A stretch of 57,427 nucleotides of DNA from an uncultured Erythrobacter sp. (GTDB taxonomy: Bacteria > Pseudomonadota > Alphaproteobacteria > Sphingomonadales > Sphingomonadaceae), in assembly GCA_938015255.1 (NCBI GenBank), contig CALLQC010000097.1:1-57427 (forward strand), read 5' to 3'. Both the position numbers and the translations under genes were made by a program. Shown here in pieces: positions 11,232-20,615 of the stretch (position 1 is its first letter; each line of letters begins with the position of its first letter). Below the pieces are notes generated by a model that did not search any database, was not told the origin of the DNA, and saw only the letters and a program-made list of their open reading frames with translations.

Positions 11232-13391
11232 TTGAAGCTTGTCTCAACACGCGCAATCACTTTGGCATTGGCAGCGGCCATGACTATCCCAGCCGCCACA
11301 AGCGCTCTTGCCGACGACCACATCGATGAAACGGGCGTGCCAGGCCCGGAGCAGGACCCGTATATCTGGCTTGAAGAAGCCCGCAGCGACGAGGCGCTCG
11401 CTTGGGTCGAGAAGGAAAACGAGCGTACTTTGGCTTCACTCGAAACCGATCCGCGTTTCGAGCAGCTCAAAAGCGAGGCGCTGGCGATCTACGATAGCGA
11501 AGACCGCATCCCATACGTGAGCTTCCGCCCCGATGGCCTCTACAATTTCTGGCAGGACAAGCAGAACCCCAAGGGCCTGCTGCGCCGCACCACGCTGGAA
11601 AGTTACCAGACCGACGAGCCCGAGTGGGAAACAGTGCTCGATATCGACGCGCTGGCCGCAGAGGAAGGGAAGGAATGGGTCTATAAGGGTTCGACCTGCC
11701 TGCCCCCTGCCCTCACCAAATGCATGATCGCGCTGTCTGATGGCGGCGAAGATGCGACGATCATGCGCGAATTCGACACGTCGACGAAGAGCTTTGTCGA
11801 AGGCGGCTTTGCAATCGAGGAAAAGAGCCAGGGAGGCGTGCAGTGGATCGACGGGGACACGCTCCTTGTTGGCCGTGACTTCGGCGAAGGAACGCTGACG
11901 GAAAGCGAGTATCCTTTCACGAGCCGCGTGTGGCGCCGAGGCACCGCTCTTGCCGACGCACCCGAAGTTTTCCGCGGTGAGCCAAGCGATGTGTGGGCAG
12001 GCGCCAGCCTGCTGAGAGACAGCGCAGGCACTGTCCATGCGATGACCGCATTTCGCGGGGTCAGCTTTCATGAGAGCGAATATTACGTCTCAATCGATGA
12101 TGATTGGATCAAGCTCGACATACCGAAAAAGGCTTCGCCATACGGCATCGTCGATGGTCATCTGCTCTATTCAACCGATGTCGAATGGGAGGTGGACGGT
12201 CAGAATTTCCCAGCTGACAGTCTGATCGCGGTCAATCTGGAAGAATGGAAGGCCGACCCCAACGGCGCGAGCAAGACGCTGGTCTGGGCGCCGGGCGACC
12301 GCCAGACGAAGCGCGGCGGTTCAATCACAGGCAATGCGCTGTTCGTCAGCATGCTCGACAATGTCGTCGGCAAGGTTCTGCAGTTCAATTACGTGGACGG
12401 CGCGTGGGTGAGCGAGAAGGTCAATCTGCCAGATAATGCGACTGTCAGCATTGCGGCATCGTCGGACGAGACGGACCAGATCATGTTCACCGTCACCGAC
12501 TTTCTGAACCCGACAACGCTTTACTATTCGGACGGCAGCGCTGATCCGCAAAGGCTCAAAACCAGCCCAAGCTATTTTGACAAGGCAGGCATGGAGGTCG
12601 AGCAACACGAGGCCACCAGCGCAGACGGCACCAAGATCCCGTATTTCGTCGTAAAGCCTGCGGGCATGGAAATGAACGGCGAAACCGCGGTTTTGATGAG
12701 CGGTTATGGCGGTTTCCAGATCCCTCGTCTCCCAGGCTATCTTGGATCGACTGGCAAGCTGTGGCTGGAAAAGGGCGGCGCCTATGTGCTCGCCAACCTG
12801 CGCGGCGGGGGCGAATTCGGTCCGGGCTGGCACCAGACCGCCATTCGCGAAAACAAGCAGCGCACCTGGGATGATTTCATCGCTGTCGGCCAGGATCTGG
12901 TTGACCGCGGCTTCACGTCGCCTGACCACCTCGGAATTCAGGGCGGCTCGCAGGGCGGACTGCTCGTTGGCACTGCGTTCACACAGCGGCCAGACCTGTT
13001 CGGCGCGGCGATTGTTGCGATCCCGCTGTTCGATATGCTGCGATACCACCTGATCGGGCGCGGCGCGTCGTGGATCGGCGAGTATGGCGATCCACGGATT
13101 GAGGAACAGCGCAAATGGATTGAGGGTTATTCTCCTTACCAAAAGATCACGGAAGGCGTGGACTACCCCACCCCGTTCCTATGGGCATCCACCGCAGATG
13201 ATCGCACCCATCCCGCCCATGCACGCAAGGGGGCGGCCAGGCTGAAAGAGCTGGGTCAGCCCTATTACTATTTTGAAGACATGACAGGCGGGCACTCCGG
13301 AGGCGTGGACAATGAACAGCGCGCCAAACTTCAGGCGCTGCAGTACATCTATCTGATGCAACAGCTGATGGATGAAAAGAACGGCGGCTGA
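11232..13391 (+). CDS. secreted prolyl oligopeptidase family (S9) serine peptidase
   Basis: 719 residues from the TTG at 11232, with AGGAG seven bases upstream. This start opens a clear signal peptide (KLVSTRAITLALAAAMTIPA, cut near SALA-DD), whereas the in-frame ATG at 11151 would bury it. An N-terminal beta-propeller region is followed by the alpha/beta hydrolase domain. Catalytic residues are Ser573 (GGSQGG), Asp656 (ADDRTHP) and His688 (GGHSGG). Prolyl oligopeptidases cut short peptides after proline; export suggests peptide scavenging in the periplasm. A terminator follows 30 bases after the stop. Confidence 0.92.
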   Translation: MKLVSTRAITLALAAAMTIPAATSALADDHIDETGVPGPEQDPYIWLEEARSDEALAWVEKENERTLASLETDPRFEQLKSEALAIYDSEDRIPYVSFRPDGLYNFWQDKQNPKGLLRRTTLESYQTDEPEWETVLDIDALAAEEGKEWVYKGSTCLPPALTKCMIALSDGGEDATIMREFDTSTKSFVEGGFAIEEKSQGGVQWIDGDTLLVGRDFGEGTLTESEYPFTSRVWRRGTALADAPEVFRGEPSDVWAGASLLRDSAGTVHAMTAFRGVSFHESEYYVSIDDDWIKLDIPKKASPYGIVDGHLLYSTDVEWEVDGQNFPADSLIAVNLEEWKADPNGASKTLVWAPGDRQTKRGGSITGNALFVSMLDNVVGKVLQFNYVDGAWVSEKVNLPDNATVSIAASSDETDQIMFTVTDFLNPTTLYYSDGSADPQRLKTSPSYFDKAGMEVEQHEATSADGTKIPYFVVKPAGMEMNGETAVLMSGYGGFQIPRLPGYLGSTGKLWLEKGGAYVLANLRGGGEFGPGWHQTAIRENKQRTWDDFIAVGQDLVDRGFTSPDHLGIQGGSQGGLLVGTAFTQRPDLFGAAIVAIPLFDMLRYHLIGRGASWIGEYGDPRIEEQRKWIEGYSPYQKITEGVDYPTPFLWASTADDRTHPAHARKGAARLKELGQPYYYFEDMTGGHSGGVDNEQRAKLQALQYIYLMQQLMDEKNGG

Positions 13392-13420
13392 CTAACCGGT
13401 TGAGCGACTCAAACGGGTTT

Positions 13421-13456
13421 GAAGGGGGCGGTTTCAGCGATGGAGCCGCCCCTTTC
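13421..13456 (+). terminator. terminator after the S9 peptidase gene
   Basis: Stem AAGGGGGCGG / CCGCCCCTTT with a 14-base loop, ending in a short T-rich stretch. The remaining sequence up to 13664 holds no gene I can support; it contains TTAACC at 13560, resembling a CtrA half-site, upstream of the SciP-like gene. Confidence 0.65.
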
Positions 13457-13664
13457 TTGTGCCTGATATCCTGTGGAAAAATGACGCGGTGTAAAACAGT
13501 CCGACACTTCGTACTCAACTCATCGCAGGTAGGACACGGAGGGTGTTGCTAACGCAAAATTAACCACGCCTGGAAGCTCCGCATTAAGCCTTCACCGCTG
13601 AATCTCCTTCTCGCAACAAGGGGCGTTGTGAAATTTGGGGCTTAAATAAGAAGGAGTTAGTTTA

Positions 13665-13907
13665 ATGGCTTACCCCCGCGACCTTTCCATCGCCGACGCG
13701 ATCAAGCAGTACGGCTTGCCGAAATCACACCGGGTCTACTGGTCCAAGTCCAAGAAGGCCGATGTTGTTCAGGCTGTGCATGACCGTGTCATCAGTTTCC
13801 ACGAAGCGCGTGACCGCTACCTGCTGAGCCGCAGCGAATTTGAGCAGTGGGAACGCGAAGCCGGGCACAAGCCCGCTTCAACAATCCGCACGCTTGAAGA
13901 CGCGTAA
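13665..13907 (+). CDS. DUF1153 family protein, SciP-like cell-cycle regulator
   Basis: 80 residues. The core (RVYWSKSKKADVVQAVHDRV, then SFHEARDRYLLSRSEFEQWE) matches the helix-turn-helix-like DUF1153 family. In Caulobacter the member SciP binds the master regulator CtrA and blocks transcription of CtrA-dependent genes. AAGGAG stands eight bases before the ATG. The upstream gap has TTAACC-type CtrA half-sites but no full TTAA-N7-TTAA box. Family assignment is confident; equivalence to SciP is inference. Confidence 0.85.
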   Translation: MAYPRDLSIADAIKQYGLPKSHRVYWSKSKKADVVQAVHDRVISFHEARDRYLLSRSEFEQWEREAGHKPASTIRTLEDA

Positions 13908-13952
13908 TAGCTGTCTCCTGAACGGTACCCCCGCGAAGCCGGCGGTCGATCC

Positions 13953-14600
13953 CTAATCGGCCGCCACTTCGAACATCACCTCGTTGCGGCGATATGGCCC
14001 TGGCACTCCTGGCCCGTCATATCCCGCATATACCGGGCCACCAACCTTGGTCAGGCCTTGCTCCGCCATCCAATCCGTGAGCATCTGCTCCATGATCGCG
14101 GTATCCGCATTGTTGGAATAGCCGTTAAAACGAACCGCTGCGACGCGGCGTGCGGGCACTTCAGTCAGTGTGATATCGGCAGGCGGAGTGGGCAAAGTGT
14201 CCATTGTGTATTTGGACGGCATCACAAAACGCATGCGCCAGGTATCACCTGATACATTTTCCTGAAGCACTGGCGCAGTCATGGCGATTTTCGCGTCCTG
14301 ATCGACACGCTCCGACAGGACCGGAGCGGTCATCGCAATCGTTTCGCCTCCATCGGGCCTGTCCTGACCAAATATATAAGCGGCAAGGCGGCGGAAACTG
14401 GCACCGCTTGCCCTGCGGCGACTGCCTGTATGAGTTACTTCGGCTACGATCATGGGTGGGTAGTCGCGAAGTTGAAACGCCTCGTCCTGCTTAAGGATCT
14501 CATAATCCGGCTCTTCAGTATCGCGATATTGAGCATAGGATGCCACCGCACCAATTGCCGCAAGTCCTGCGCCCGCTGCAACCCATTTCCCGATACCCAT
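13953..14600 (-). CDS. SOUL-family heme-binding protein
   Basis: 215 residues. An N-terminal hydrophobic segment (about residues 5-23) acts as an anchor or uncleaved signal. The SOUL domain follows, starting PDYEILKQDEAFQLRDYPPM and ending near FEVAAD. The motif IAMTAPVL occurs twice, 19 residues apart, typical of this family. Family members bind heme or tetrapyrroles in animals and plants; the bacterial role is not established. It sits alone, convergent with the SciP-like gene. Confidence 0.85.
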   Translation of the reverse strand: MGIGKWVAAGAGLAAIGAVASYAQYRDTEEPDYEILKQDEAFQLRDYPPMIVAEVTHTGSRRRASGASFRRLAAYIFGQDRPDGGETIAMTAPVLSERVDQDAKIAMTAPVLQENVSGDTWRMRFVMPSKYTMDTLPTPPADITLTEVPARRVAAVRFNGYSNNADTAIMEQMLTDWMAEQGLTKVGGPVYAGYDGPGVPGPYRRNEVMFEVAAD

Positions 14601-14667
14601 TTAGCGCTCCTGATAATTGATTTATCTTATCAGCAGATACGCGCCGCATTGGTTCCCGGATGCGCCA

Positions 14668-14943
14668 TCAGCCCCGCGTCGGTGCGTGAAAATCAGGCGG
14701 CTTTTTTGCGATCCAGTTCAGGAACTTCGCCATCGCGGGATTTGTCAAGATTGTCTCTGCATCCTCACCAATCCTGGCCAGTTCGGAATTGGTGAAGTTG
14801 GCGTGGATCGTTTTGTGACAGATCGGATGAACCGGGACAGTGCCCCGCCCCTTCTTGGACTTGGGAACCGGATGATGCCATTCGATCAGCGTTTCGAAAG
14901 GACGTCCGCACAGCCAGCATTCAAGATCGGCCTGGTCAGTCAC
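14668..14943 (-). CDS. small HNH endonuclease-like protein
   Basis: 91 residues. CysxxCys (Cys9, Cys12), then WHHP at residues 22-25, then HPICHKTIH at 39-47, the pattern of a zinc-supported HNH nuclease fold. The GTG start overlaps the glmU stop in a GTGA arrangement, so translation should be coupled to glmU. It is only a nuclease domain with no specificity domain or partner methylase. Likely a stand-alone nicking or structure-specific nuclease, but the substrate is unknown. Confidence 0.8.
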   Translation of the reverse strand: MTDQADLECWLCGRPFETLIEWHHPVPKSKKGRGTVPVHPICHKTIHANFTNSELARIGEDAETILTNPAMAKFLNWIAKKPPDFHAPTRG

Positions 14944-16307
14944 TTGCTCTTTTTCGATCCGCTGGTCTGACCCGCCTTCTTTTTTTTCATCGTGTCATGA
15001 AATCTGTCCGCCCAGCCCTGCTTCACCAGCTGTTCTGCGCGGACCATGCGCAATTCGCCTGCGCCAACGTCACGGCTCACCGTGCTGCCTGCTGCAACAA
15101 TGGCGTCCGCACCGATGGTGACCGGCGCGACCAAAGCGCTGTTCGATCCGATAAACGCACGCTCACCAATGGTGGTGTGGTATTTGAAGTATCCGTCGTA
15201 ATTGCACGTGATTGTGCCAGCGCCGATATTGGCGTTCGCCCCCACTGTTGCGTCGCCGATATAAGAAAGGTGGCTTGCCTTTGCCCCCTTGCCGAGGGTC
15301 GCCTTCTTCATTTCCACAAAATTGCCGACGAAACTGTTTTCCTCCATCACCGCGCCAGGGCGCAGGCGGGCGAAGGGGCCTGCCTGTGCACCGCTCGCCA
15401 GCGTCGCTCCTTCGAGGTGCGTGTATGCCTTGATATGGACGTTATCGGCGACCGTAACACCGGGGCCAAAAACGACATGCGGATCAACTGTTACATCCCG
15501 GCCCAGCACCGTATCATGGCTGAAAAACACGGTATTGGGTGCCCTTAATGTCGCACCTTCTGCCATCGCCTGTTCACGCCGTTCTGCCTGCCAGCGCTGC
15601 TCCGCGCCGGCAAGTTCGGAGCGCGAGTTGATACCCGCCACTTCATCGGGATCGCATTCGACAACCACAACCTTGTCACCGCGTGCAATTGCGCCGGTCG
15701 CGACATCAGGCAGATAATATTCCTGCTGGGCGTTGTCATTATCGACCGCATCAAGCAGCGGCCACATATCGTCCGAATGTGCGACAATCAGCCCTGAATT
15801 GCAGAGATTGACAGCGCGTTCCTGCGCATTCGCATCCTTGAACTCGACCATCTTGCGAACTGTACCGTCCTTATCGGCGATAACCCGACCATAAGCTAAC
15901 GCATCAACCGGTCGGAATCCCAACACCGCCACCTTCGCTTCGCCATCGAGTGCGGCGATCAATCGCTTGATGGTTTCCGCCGTCACCATGGGCACATCGC
16001 CAAAAGTCACGAGGATATTGCCTGAATACCCAGCCAACGCCCCTTTTGCCTGAAGAGCGGCATGGGCAGTGCCCTCCTGCGGATCCTGCAGTGCCGTGGA
16101 CACCCCGCGTCCTTCGAGCGCTTCGTCGATCTGTTCACGCCGATCACCGACGACAACCACCGTATGCTTTGGATCAAGGGCGGCCAAACTGCCGAGCACG
16201 TGCATCAGCATCGGCTTGCCCGCGATCGGATGGAGCACTTTGTGAAGATCGCTCTTCATGCGGGTGCCTTTGCCAGCGGCGAGGATGATGGCGGCGAAGT
16301 CAGTCAT
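14940..16307 (-). CDS. glmU: bifunctional N-acetylglucosamine-1-phosphate uridyltransferase / glucosamine-1-phosphate acetyltransferase
   Basis: 455 residues from the ATG at 16307, matching the 456 of E. coli GlmU; the frame runs on to 16559 but that stretch is unlike the family. It makes UDP-GlcNAc for peptidoglycan and lipopolysaccharide. The N-terminal pyrophosphorylase has LAAGKGTRMKSDLHKVLHPI, and the C-terminal left-handed beta-helix acetyltransferase has the hexapeptide repeats and the GAGTITCNYDG segment. Divergent from gph with 85 bases between them. A small HNH gene is coupled downstream. Confidence 0.97.
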   Translation of the reverse strand: MTDFAAIILAAGKGTRMKSDLHKVLHPIAGKPMLMHVLGSLAALDPKHTVVVVGDRREQIDEALEGRGVSTALQDPQEGTAHAALQAKGALAGYSGNILVTFGDVPMVTAETIKRLIAALDGEAKVAVLGFRPVDALAYGRVIADKDGTVRKMVEFKDANAQERAVNLCNSGLIVAHSDDMWPLLDAVDNDNAQQEYYLPDVATGAIARGDKVVVVECDPDEVAGINSRSELAGAEQRWQAERREQAMAEGATLRAPNTVFFSHDTVLGRDVTVDPHVVFGPGVTVADNVHIKAYTHLEGATLASGAQAGPFARLRPGAVMEENSFVGNFVEMKKATLGKGAKASHLSYIGDATVGANANIGAGTITCNYDGYFKYHTTIGERAFIGSNSALVAPVTIGADAIVAAGSTVSRDVGAGELRMVRAEQLVKQGWADRFHDTMKKKKAGQTSGSKKSK

Positions 16308-16392
16308 GTATATCCCATAGCATTTTTGGCGTTGCAGCGCGCTTGCCATCAAATGCTTGCAGATTGAAGTCTGTTCCTTCACGCGGTGGCGG

Positions 16393-17076
16393 ATGAGTGA
16401 CTTTCCTTTCAGCGCGGTCGGCTTCGATCTTGATGGCACATTGCTGGATACATTCCGCGATCTGGGCGCGGCGGTGAACCATGCCCTTCGCCTTGGCGGA
16501 TTTGAACCTGTGCCCGTCGACTCGTCAAAAGATCTGATCGGCGGTGGTGCCAAGATCATGTTGGCACGCGCAATCGAAGCGCAGGGCGGGATGCCGGATG
16601 ATAAATTCCGTAACCTCTACAAGGCGATGCTCAAATACTATTCGAAACATAACGCTGTGCATTCCTCGCCGTATCCGCACGCGCGCGAAGTGGTCGCAGA
16701 ATTGACCGCTCGCGGCGTCAAATGCGCGGTGGTGACAAATAAGTTCGAAGACTTCGCCCGCTCGATCCTGACGCAGCTTGATTTCATCGCACCGTTCGAA
16801 ACGGTCATTGGCGGTGACAGCATGGGCAAAGGGGAAGACGGCACTTTCCTTTCAAAACCCCACCCAGAGCCCGTTCTCGAAGCACAGCGGCGCTGCGGCG
16901 GCGGCAGTTTCGTGTTTGTCGGGGACTCGACATACGATGTGAGAGCGGCCCGCGCTGCCGATGTGCCAGTGATCGCCGCAGCTTATGGCTATTGTGACAA
17001 GCCGGCAGACGAACTGGGTGCCGATGCTGTAATTGATTCGCTTGCAGGCCTCATTTCCGCCCTTGAAGCGCTCTAA
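16393..17076 (+). CDS. gph: HAD-superfamily phosphoglycolate phosphatase
   Basis: 227 residues from the ATG at 16393; an earlier in-frame ATG at 16357 adds 12 residues without family likeness. HAD motif I FDLDGTLLD gives nucleophile Asp12 and Asp14, motif II is VVTNK, and motifs III/IV are seen as KPHPEP and FVGDSTYDV. The helical cap lies between residues 20 and 90. It removes 2-phosphoglycolate from DNA repair or oxygenation side reactions. Exact substrate is family inference. Confidence 0.88.
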   Translation: MSDFPFSAVGFDLDGTLLDTFRDLGAAVNHALRLGGFEPVPVDSSKDLIGGGAKIMLARAIEAQGGMPDDKFRNLYKAMLKYYSKHNAVHSSPYPHAREVVAELTARGVKCAVVTNKFEDFARSILTQLDFIAPFETVIGGDSMGKGEDGTFLSKPHPEPVLEAQRRCGGGSFVFVGDSTYDVRAARAADVPVIAAAYGYCDKPADELGADAVIDSLAGLISALEAL

Positions 17077-17221
17077 CTTGCAGGCCTGACCCTACGGCGC
17101 GCAAGGTTCGCAAAGCGCCCTGTTGCAACGCAGCACGAATCCTGCCACGCAGCGCCCCACAAGTTTACGGACGCGTCAACCGCGCCGAAGCCAATAACGA
17201 AGACGCAGGAAAGGAACCCCC

Positions 17222-18151
17222 ATGAGCATCAACTTCAAAGACAAGGTCGCCATCGTCACCGGAGCAGGCGGCGGTCTGGGCCGTGAATATGCACTCGAGC
17301 TCGCGCGCCGCGGCGCAAAGGTGGTTGTGAACGACCTTGGCGGTTCGCGCGACGGGACCGGCCATTCCGATATGGCTCTTCAAGTAGTGGAAGAGATCAA
17401 GGCCATGGGCGGCGACGCAATGTCGAACGGCGGCTCGGTCACCGAATACCAGCAGATGGAAAAAATGGTTGCCGACGCCAAGCAAAAATGGGGCGGCGTG
17501 CACATCCTCATCAACAATGCCGGCGTACTACGCGACAAAACATTCCATAAAATGACCCCGGATGATTTTGAATTCGTGCTCAAGGTGCACCTGACGGGTT
17601 CGGCTTTTGTAACAAAAGCGTGCTGGGAAACCTTCCGCGAACAGGCTTATGGCCGCGTTCTGATGACGGCTTCTTCCACCGGTCTTTTCGGCAATTTCGG
17701 TCAGGCAAACTATGGCGCCGCAAAGCTAGGCCTTGCCGGTTTGACCAAGACGCTTCAGCTTGAAGGTGCAAAGTATAATATCCGCTGCAACACGCTGTCG
17801 CCGGTTGCCGGCACGCGGATGACAGAAGACCTCTTCCCCGAAGAAGCATTTAAACTTTTCGATCCGGTCAACGTTGTTCCGGCTGCGCTCTTCCTTGTCA
17901 GCGAAGATGCACCGACCAACGCCATCGTTGGCGCAGGCGCCGGTGGCTACCACAGCGCATGGACTGTGATGAACGATGCGGTTTGGCTGCCCGATGGCGA
18001 ACGCACTGTCGAAGGCTTTGCCGAAAACTGGGACAAGATCAGCGAATATTCCAACCTCAAGGCACCGCAGAGCGGCTCAGAGCAATCGGGCGCAATCCTG
18101 ACTGCGATGCAGAAAGTGACCGGGACCGGCCCGGACAGCGCGCGCGGGTAA
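17222..18151 (+). CDS. SDR-family oxidoreductase (hydroxyacyl-CoA dehydrogenase type)
   Basis: 309 residues. Cofactor motif TGAGGGLG (13-20), NNAG, and the catalytic Ser151/152-Tyr164-Lys168 set ([11 protein letters not shown]). The insertion [20 protein letters not shown] after the second strand and the length above 300 match the dehydrogenase domain of multifunctional beta-oxidation enzymes rather than FabG. It probably acts on 3-hydroxyacyl-CoA or a steroid-like substrate. AAAGGAA precedes the ATG. It stands alone with its own terminator. Confidence 0.88.
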   Translation: MSINFKDKVAIVTGAGGGLGREYALELARRGAKVVVNDLGGSRDGTGHSDMALQVVEEIKAMGGDAMSNGGSVTEYQQMEKMVADAKQKWGGVHILINNAGVLRDKTFHKMTPDDFEFVLKVHLTGSAFVTKACWETFREQAYGRVLMTASSTGLFGNFGQANYGAAKLGLAGLTKTLQLEGAKYNIRCNTLSPVAGTRMTEDLFPEEAFKLFDPVNVVPAALFLVSEDAPTNAIVGAGAGGYHSAWTVMNDAVWLPDGERTVEGFAENWDKISEYSNLKAPQSGSEQSGAILTAMQKVTGTGPDSARG

Positions 18152-18176
18152 GATATTTTCAAAGTGCTGAAAGTTT

Positions 18177-18215
18177 GATGGCCCTCGCACAGCGATGTGC
18201 GGGGGCCATTGCTTT
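18177..18215 (+). terminator. terminator after the SDR gene
   Basis: Long hairpin ATGGCCC-T-CGCACA / TGTGCG-G-GGGCCAT around GCGA, followed by a short T-run, 26 bases after the stop. Confidence 0.7.
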
Positions 18216-18290
18216 TGCCCGCGCCGGACAGCCGTATTGACACAGTAACACACCTTGCCGTATCTCCACGTGCGATTGGGAGATATGTCG

Positions 18291-19463
18291 ATGTATTCCG
18301 AAGACGATATCAATTCTGCTGTAGCTGCTGGTGCGCTCAGCCCCGAGGCAGCCAAAAGTTTTCGCGGCTATATGACCCAGGTCCGCGAACTGCCGCGATC
18401 TTCGGAAGAAAACTTCAGGCTGATCAACAGCTTCAATGATATTTTTGTCGCGATCGGCATAGTGATCCTATTGCTCGCCGTCGGTGCTATCGGACAGGCG
18501 CTGGCAGGTTCCTTCGGCCCGGCTGAAAGCTGGCTTTCTATTGCCCAGCGGGACGTGACCGACGCAGAATTGCGTGCATGGACTGAGGCAAACAATTTCA
18601 AGGACGCCCTTCAGATTTCGCTTTCCGGCCTTTTGGTTGCGGCAGTCTCCTGGCCGCTGGCCGAGTTCTTCACGAACAAGCGCCGGATGGCGCTTCCCTC
18701 AATCCTCCTACTGTTGGCGTTTGTCGGCGGCGTGTTTGCGGCCATTCTTGGCTTTGGTGTCGCCATCTTGGAAAGCGGCAATGACCAGCTCGGCGCGGTT
18801 GTTGTCTCCGTATCGGCGCTGCTTGCCGCTGGCGCCGCGTTTCTTCACTGGCGCCGGTTCATGGTGCCGATCACTGTCGCCGCCGGAGCCGCAGCCATCG
18901 CGGCAACAGTCATTGCTCTCGTCGTCGCGGCGATTGACCCGGTAAACATCAACGAAGAGGGCGTACTGCTTCTGGTTTTTCTTGCAGGACTCGCGGTGTT
19001 TGCATTTGCGATGCGCTGGGACATTTCCGACCGTGAACGCACCACTCGGCGCAGCGATGTCGCGTTCTGGCTCCACCTCTTGGCCGCGCCTATGATCGCC
19101 CACCCCATATTTGCCCTCATTGGCGTGACTGATGGTAACAACATCGCAATCGGCGCGGCAATCGGAGTTATCGCGGTGTATGTCGGCTTTGGCCTTATCG
19201 CCCTTGCGATTGACCGCCGGGCGCTTCTGGTGTCCGCGCTCGCCTATGTCCTGTTTGCACTCACGTTCCTGTTCCGTGAATTCGGGGCGGTAGAGCTGAA
19301 TTTTGCGCTGACCGCTCTCGTGATCGGTTCCGCCCTGCTCAGCCTGTCGGCGTTCTGGCAGGTGATCCGCGGCGGGATTGTTTCAATGCTCCCCGAAAAG
19401 CTCCAGGACCTGCTGCCAGCGACAAACGAAACATCATTGAATGCCACTGCAGCGGCCGCCTAG
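18291..19463 (+). CDS. polytopic inner-membrane protein of unknown function
   Basis: 390 residues from the ATG at 18291, eight bases after GGGAG; an ATG six bases earlier is too close to that site. A soluble N-terminus of about 50 residues (MYSEDDINSAVAAGALS) is followed by roughly ten hydrophobic segments, the first being IFVAIGIVILLLAVGAIG. The layout resembles DUF2157-like membrane proteins, but I cannot place it firmly. No transporter motif seen. Its stop is 7 bases from the convergent DUF2794 gene. Confidence 0.75.
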   Translation: MYSEDDINSAVAAGALSPEAAKSFRGYMTQVRELPRSSEENFRLINSFNDIFVAIGIVILLLAVGAIGQALAGSFGPAESWLSIAQRDVTDAELRAWTEANNFKDALQISLSGLLVAAVSWPLAEFFTNKRRMALPSILLLLAFVGGVFAAILGFGVAILESGNDQLGAVVVSVSALLAAGAAFLHWRRFMVPITVAAGAAAIAATVIALVVAAIDPVNINEEGVLLLVFLAGLAVFAFAMRWDISDRERTTRRSDVAFWLHLLAAPMIAHPIFALIGVTDGNNIAIGAAIGVIAVYVGFGLIALAIDRRALLVSALAYVLFALTFLFREFGAVELNFALTALVIGSALLSLSAFWQVIRGGIVSMLPEKLQDLLPATNETSLNATAAAA

Positions 19464-19470
19464 AGCCTGA

Positions 19471-19842
19471 TCAGTCTCCGTCGACCGACTTCATCAACTT
19501 GCGTTCCATCGGGGCGAGAACATTATTCAGTTCGTGGCCGCGCTTGAGAACCTGACCATGTTCGCCGAATAGCGTCCACATCCCCTGCTTGCCGCGCAGG
19601 GACGGTCGTTTCTCAACGCGCGCTTGCGGGCGCTCAGCGGTACGGCGGAACGCTGCAAAGGTGGCCGCCTGCTTATCAAAATCCATGGCATAATCGCGCC
19701 ACTGGCCCGCGGCGACCATGCGGCCATACAGATCGAGGATGCGTTGCAGCTCTTGCCGCTCGAAGCCGACCTGACCGGCGGCCTTACCAGGGAATACAAC
19801 GACCTGTCCGGGTGCCCCGCCAGGGCCGGCAACCTGCACCAT
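19471..19842 (-). CDS. DUF2794 family protein
   Basis: 123 residues. The core FERQELQRILDLYGRMVAAG, then QWRDYAMDF and LKRGHELNNVL, matches the alphaproteobacterial DUF2794 family, whose function is unknown. No signal peptide or membrane segment, so cytoplasmic. The ATG overlaps the cysE stop (TGATG), so it is translated with cysE as the last gene of the leftward operon. Confidence 0.85.
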   Translation of the reverse strand: MVQVAGPGGAPGQVVVFPGKAAGQVGFERQELQRILDLYGRMVAAGQWRDYAMDFDKQAATFAAFRRTAERPQARVEKRPSLRGKQGMWTLFGEHGQVLKRGHELNNVLAPMERKLMKSVDGD

Positions 19843-20576
19843 CAGTTGGCGGTTCCGCTTTTCTTGGAATCAAGGTCGAGCGATGGCTGATCTGGTATCC
19901 GCTCCGCAACCGCAGCAGCCTTCAAGGCTGCGATCTCCGCCTTCATATTTGCCAGCTCACCTTCGAGTTTTTCGATACAATCCACCCGGTTTCCTTCGGC
20001 GTCCTCGCAGTCCGGCGTGGTCCCGTAAGGGATGAATTCCTTGATCCACTCCTCGGCAGGCACCAGCGTAGATCGTGCCTTGAATCCGACCATCGTCGCA
20101 CCCGCAGGTACATCTTCCATCACAACCGCATTTGCGCCCACCCGGCCGCGCTCGCCCACATTAATTGGGCCGATGATCTGGGCACCGGAACCAATGATGA
20201 CATTGTCCTCCAACGTCGGGTGGCGTTTGCCGCCTTTTCCGTTGGTCGGGTTCGTTCCGCCTAACGTTACGCACTGATAGATCGTCACATTGTCGCCAAT
20301 TTCGGCGGTCTCACCGATCACAGTGAAGCCGTGATCGATGAAGAAATTCTTCCCGATTGTGGCGCCGGGGTGAATATCAATCGCGGTAATCGCACGTGAG
20401 AAATGGTTCACGAACCGGGCGAGGAAATACAGCTTCGCGTCGAACAGCCAATGCGCAATCCGGTGCAGACCAAGCGCCCAAACCCCTGGATATAGTAAGA
20501 TTTCCCAACGAGAACGCGGCGCCGGATCTCTCGCATGGATCGAGTCCAGATAGCTTTTCAAACGATCGAACATCAC
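19842..20576 (-). CDS. cysE: serine O-acetyltransferase
   Basis: 244 residues. Makes O-acetylserine from serine and acetyl-CoA, the entry step of cysteine synthesis. Left-handed beta-helix repeats run from about residue 65 to 165 with IDIHPGATIGKNFFIDHG and VIGETAEIGDNVTIYQCVTL, including the family's catalytic Asp-His region. The C-terminus carries an extra acidic/helical tail (CIEKLEGELANMKAEIAALK), probably a coiled coil, longer than in short-form bacterial CysE (EpsC type). Between hdaA and the DUF2794 gene. Confidence 0.93.
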   Translation of the reverse strand: MMFDRLKSYLDSIHARDPAPRSRWEILLYPGVWALGLHRIAHWLFDAKLYFLARFVNHFSRAITAIDIHPGATIGKNFFIDHGFTVIGETAEIGDNVTIYQCVTLGGTNPTNGKGGKRHPTLEDNVIIGSGAQIIGPINVGERGRVGANAVVMEDVPAGATMVGFKARSTLVPAEEWIKEFIPYGTTPDCEDAEGNRVDCIEKLEGELANMKAEIAALKAAAVAERIPDQPSLDLDSKKSGTAN

Positions 20577-20615
20577 AATTCTCTCCCACCATTCCGGCGG
20601 ATTTGCAAATCCTGG

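Noticed and set aside
16308-16559. 84-codon N-terminal extension of GlmU
   Set aside because: Overlaps divergent gph; GlmU begins at MTDFAAIILAAGKG with normal length.
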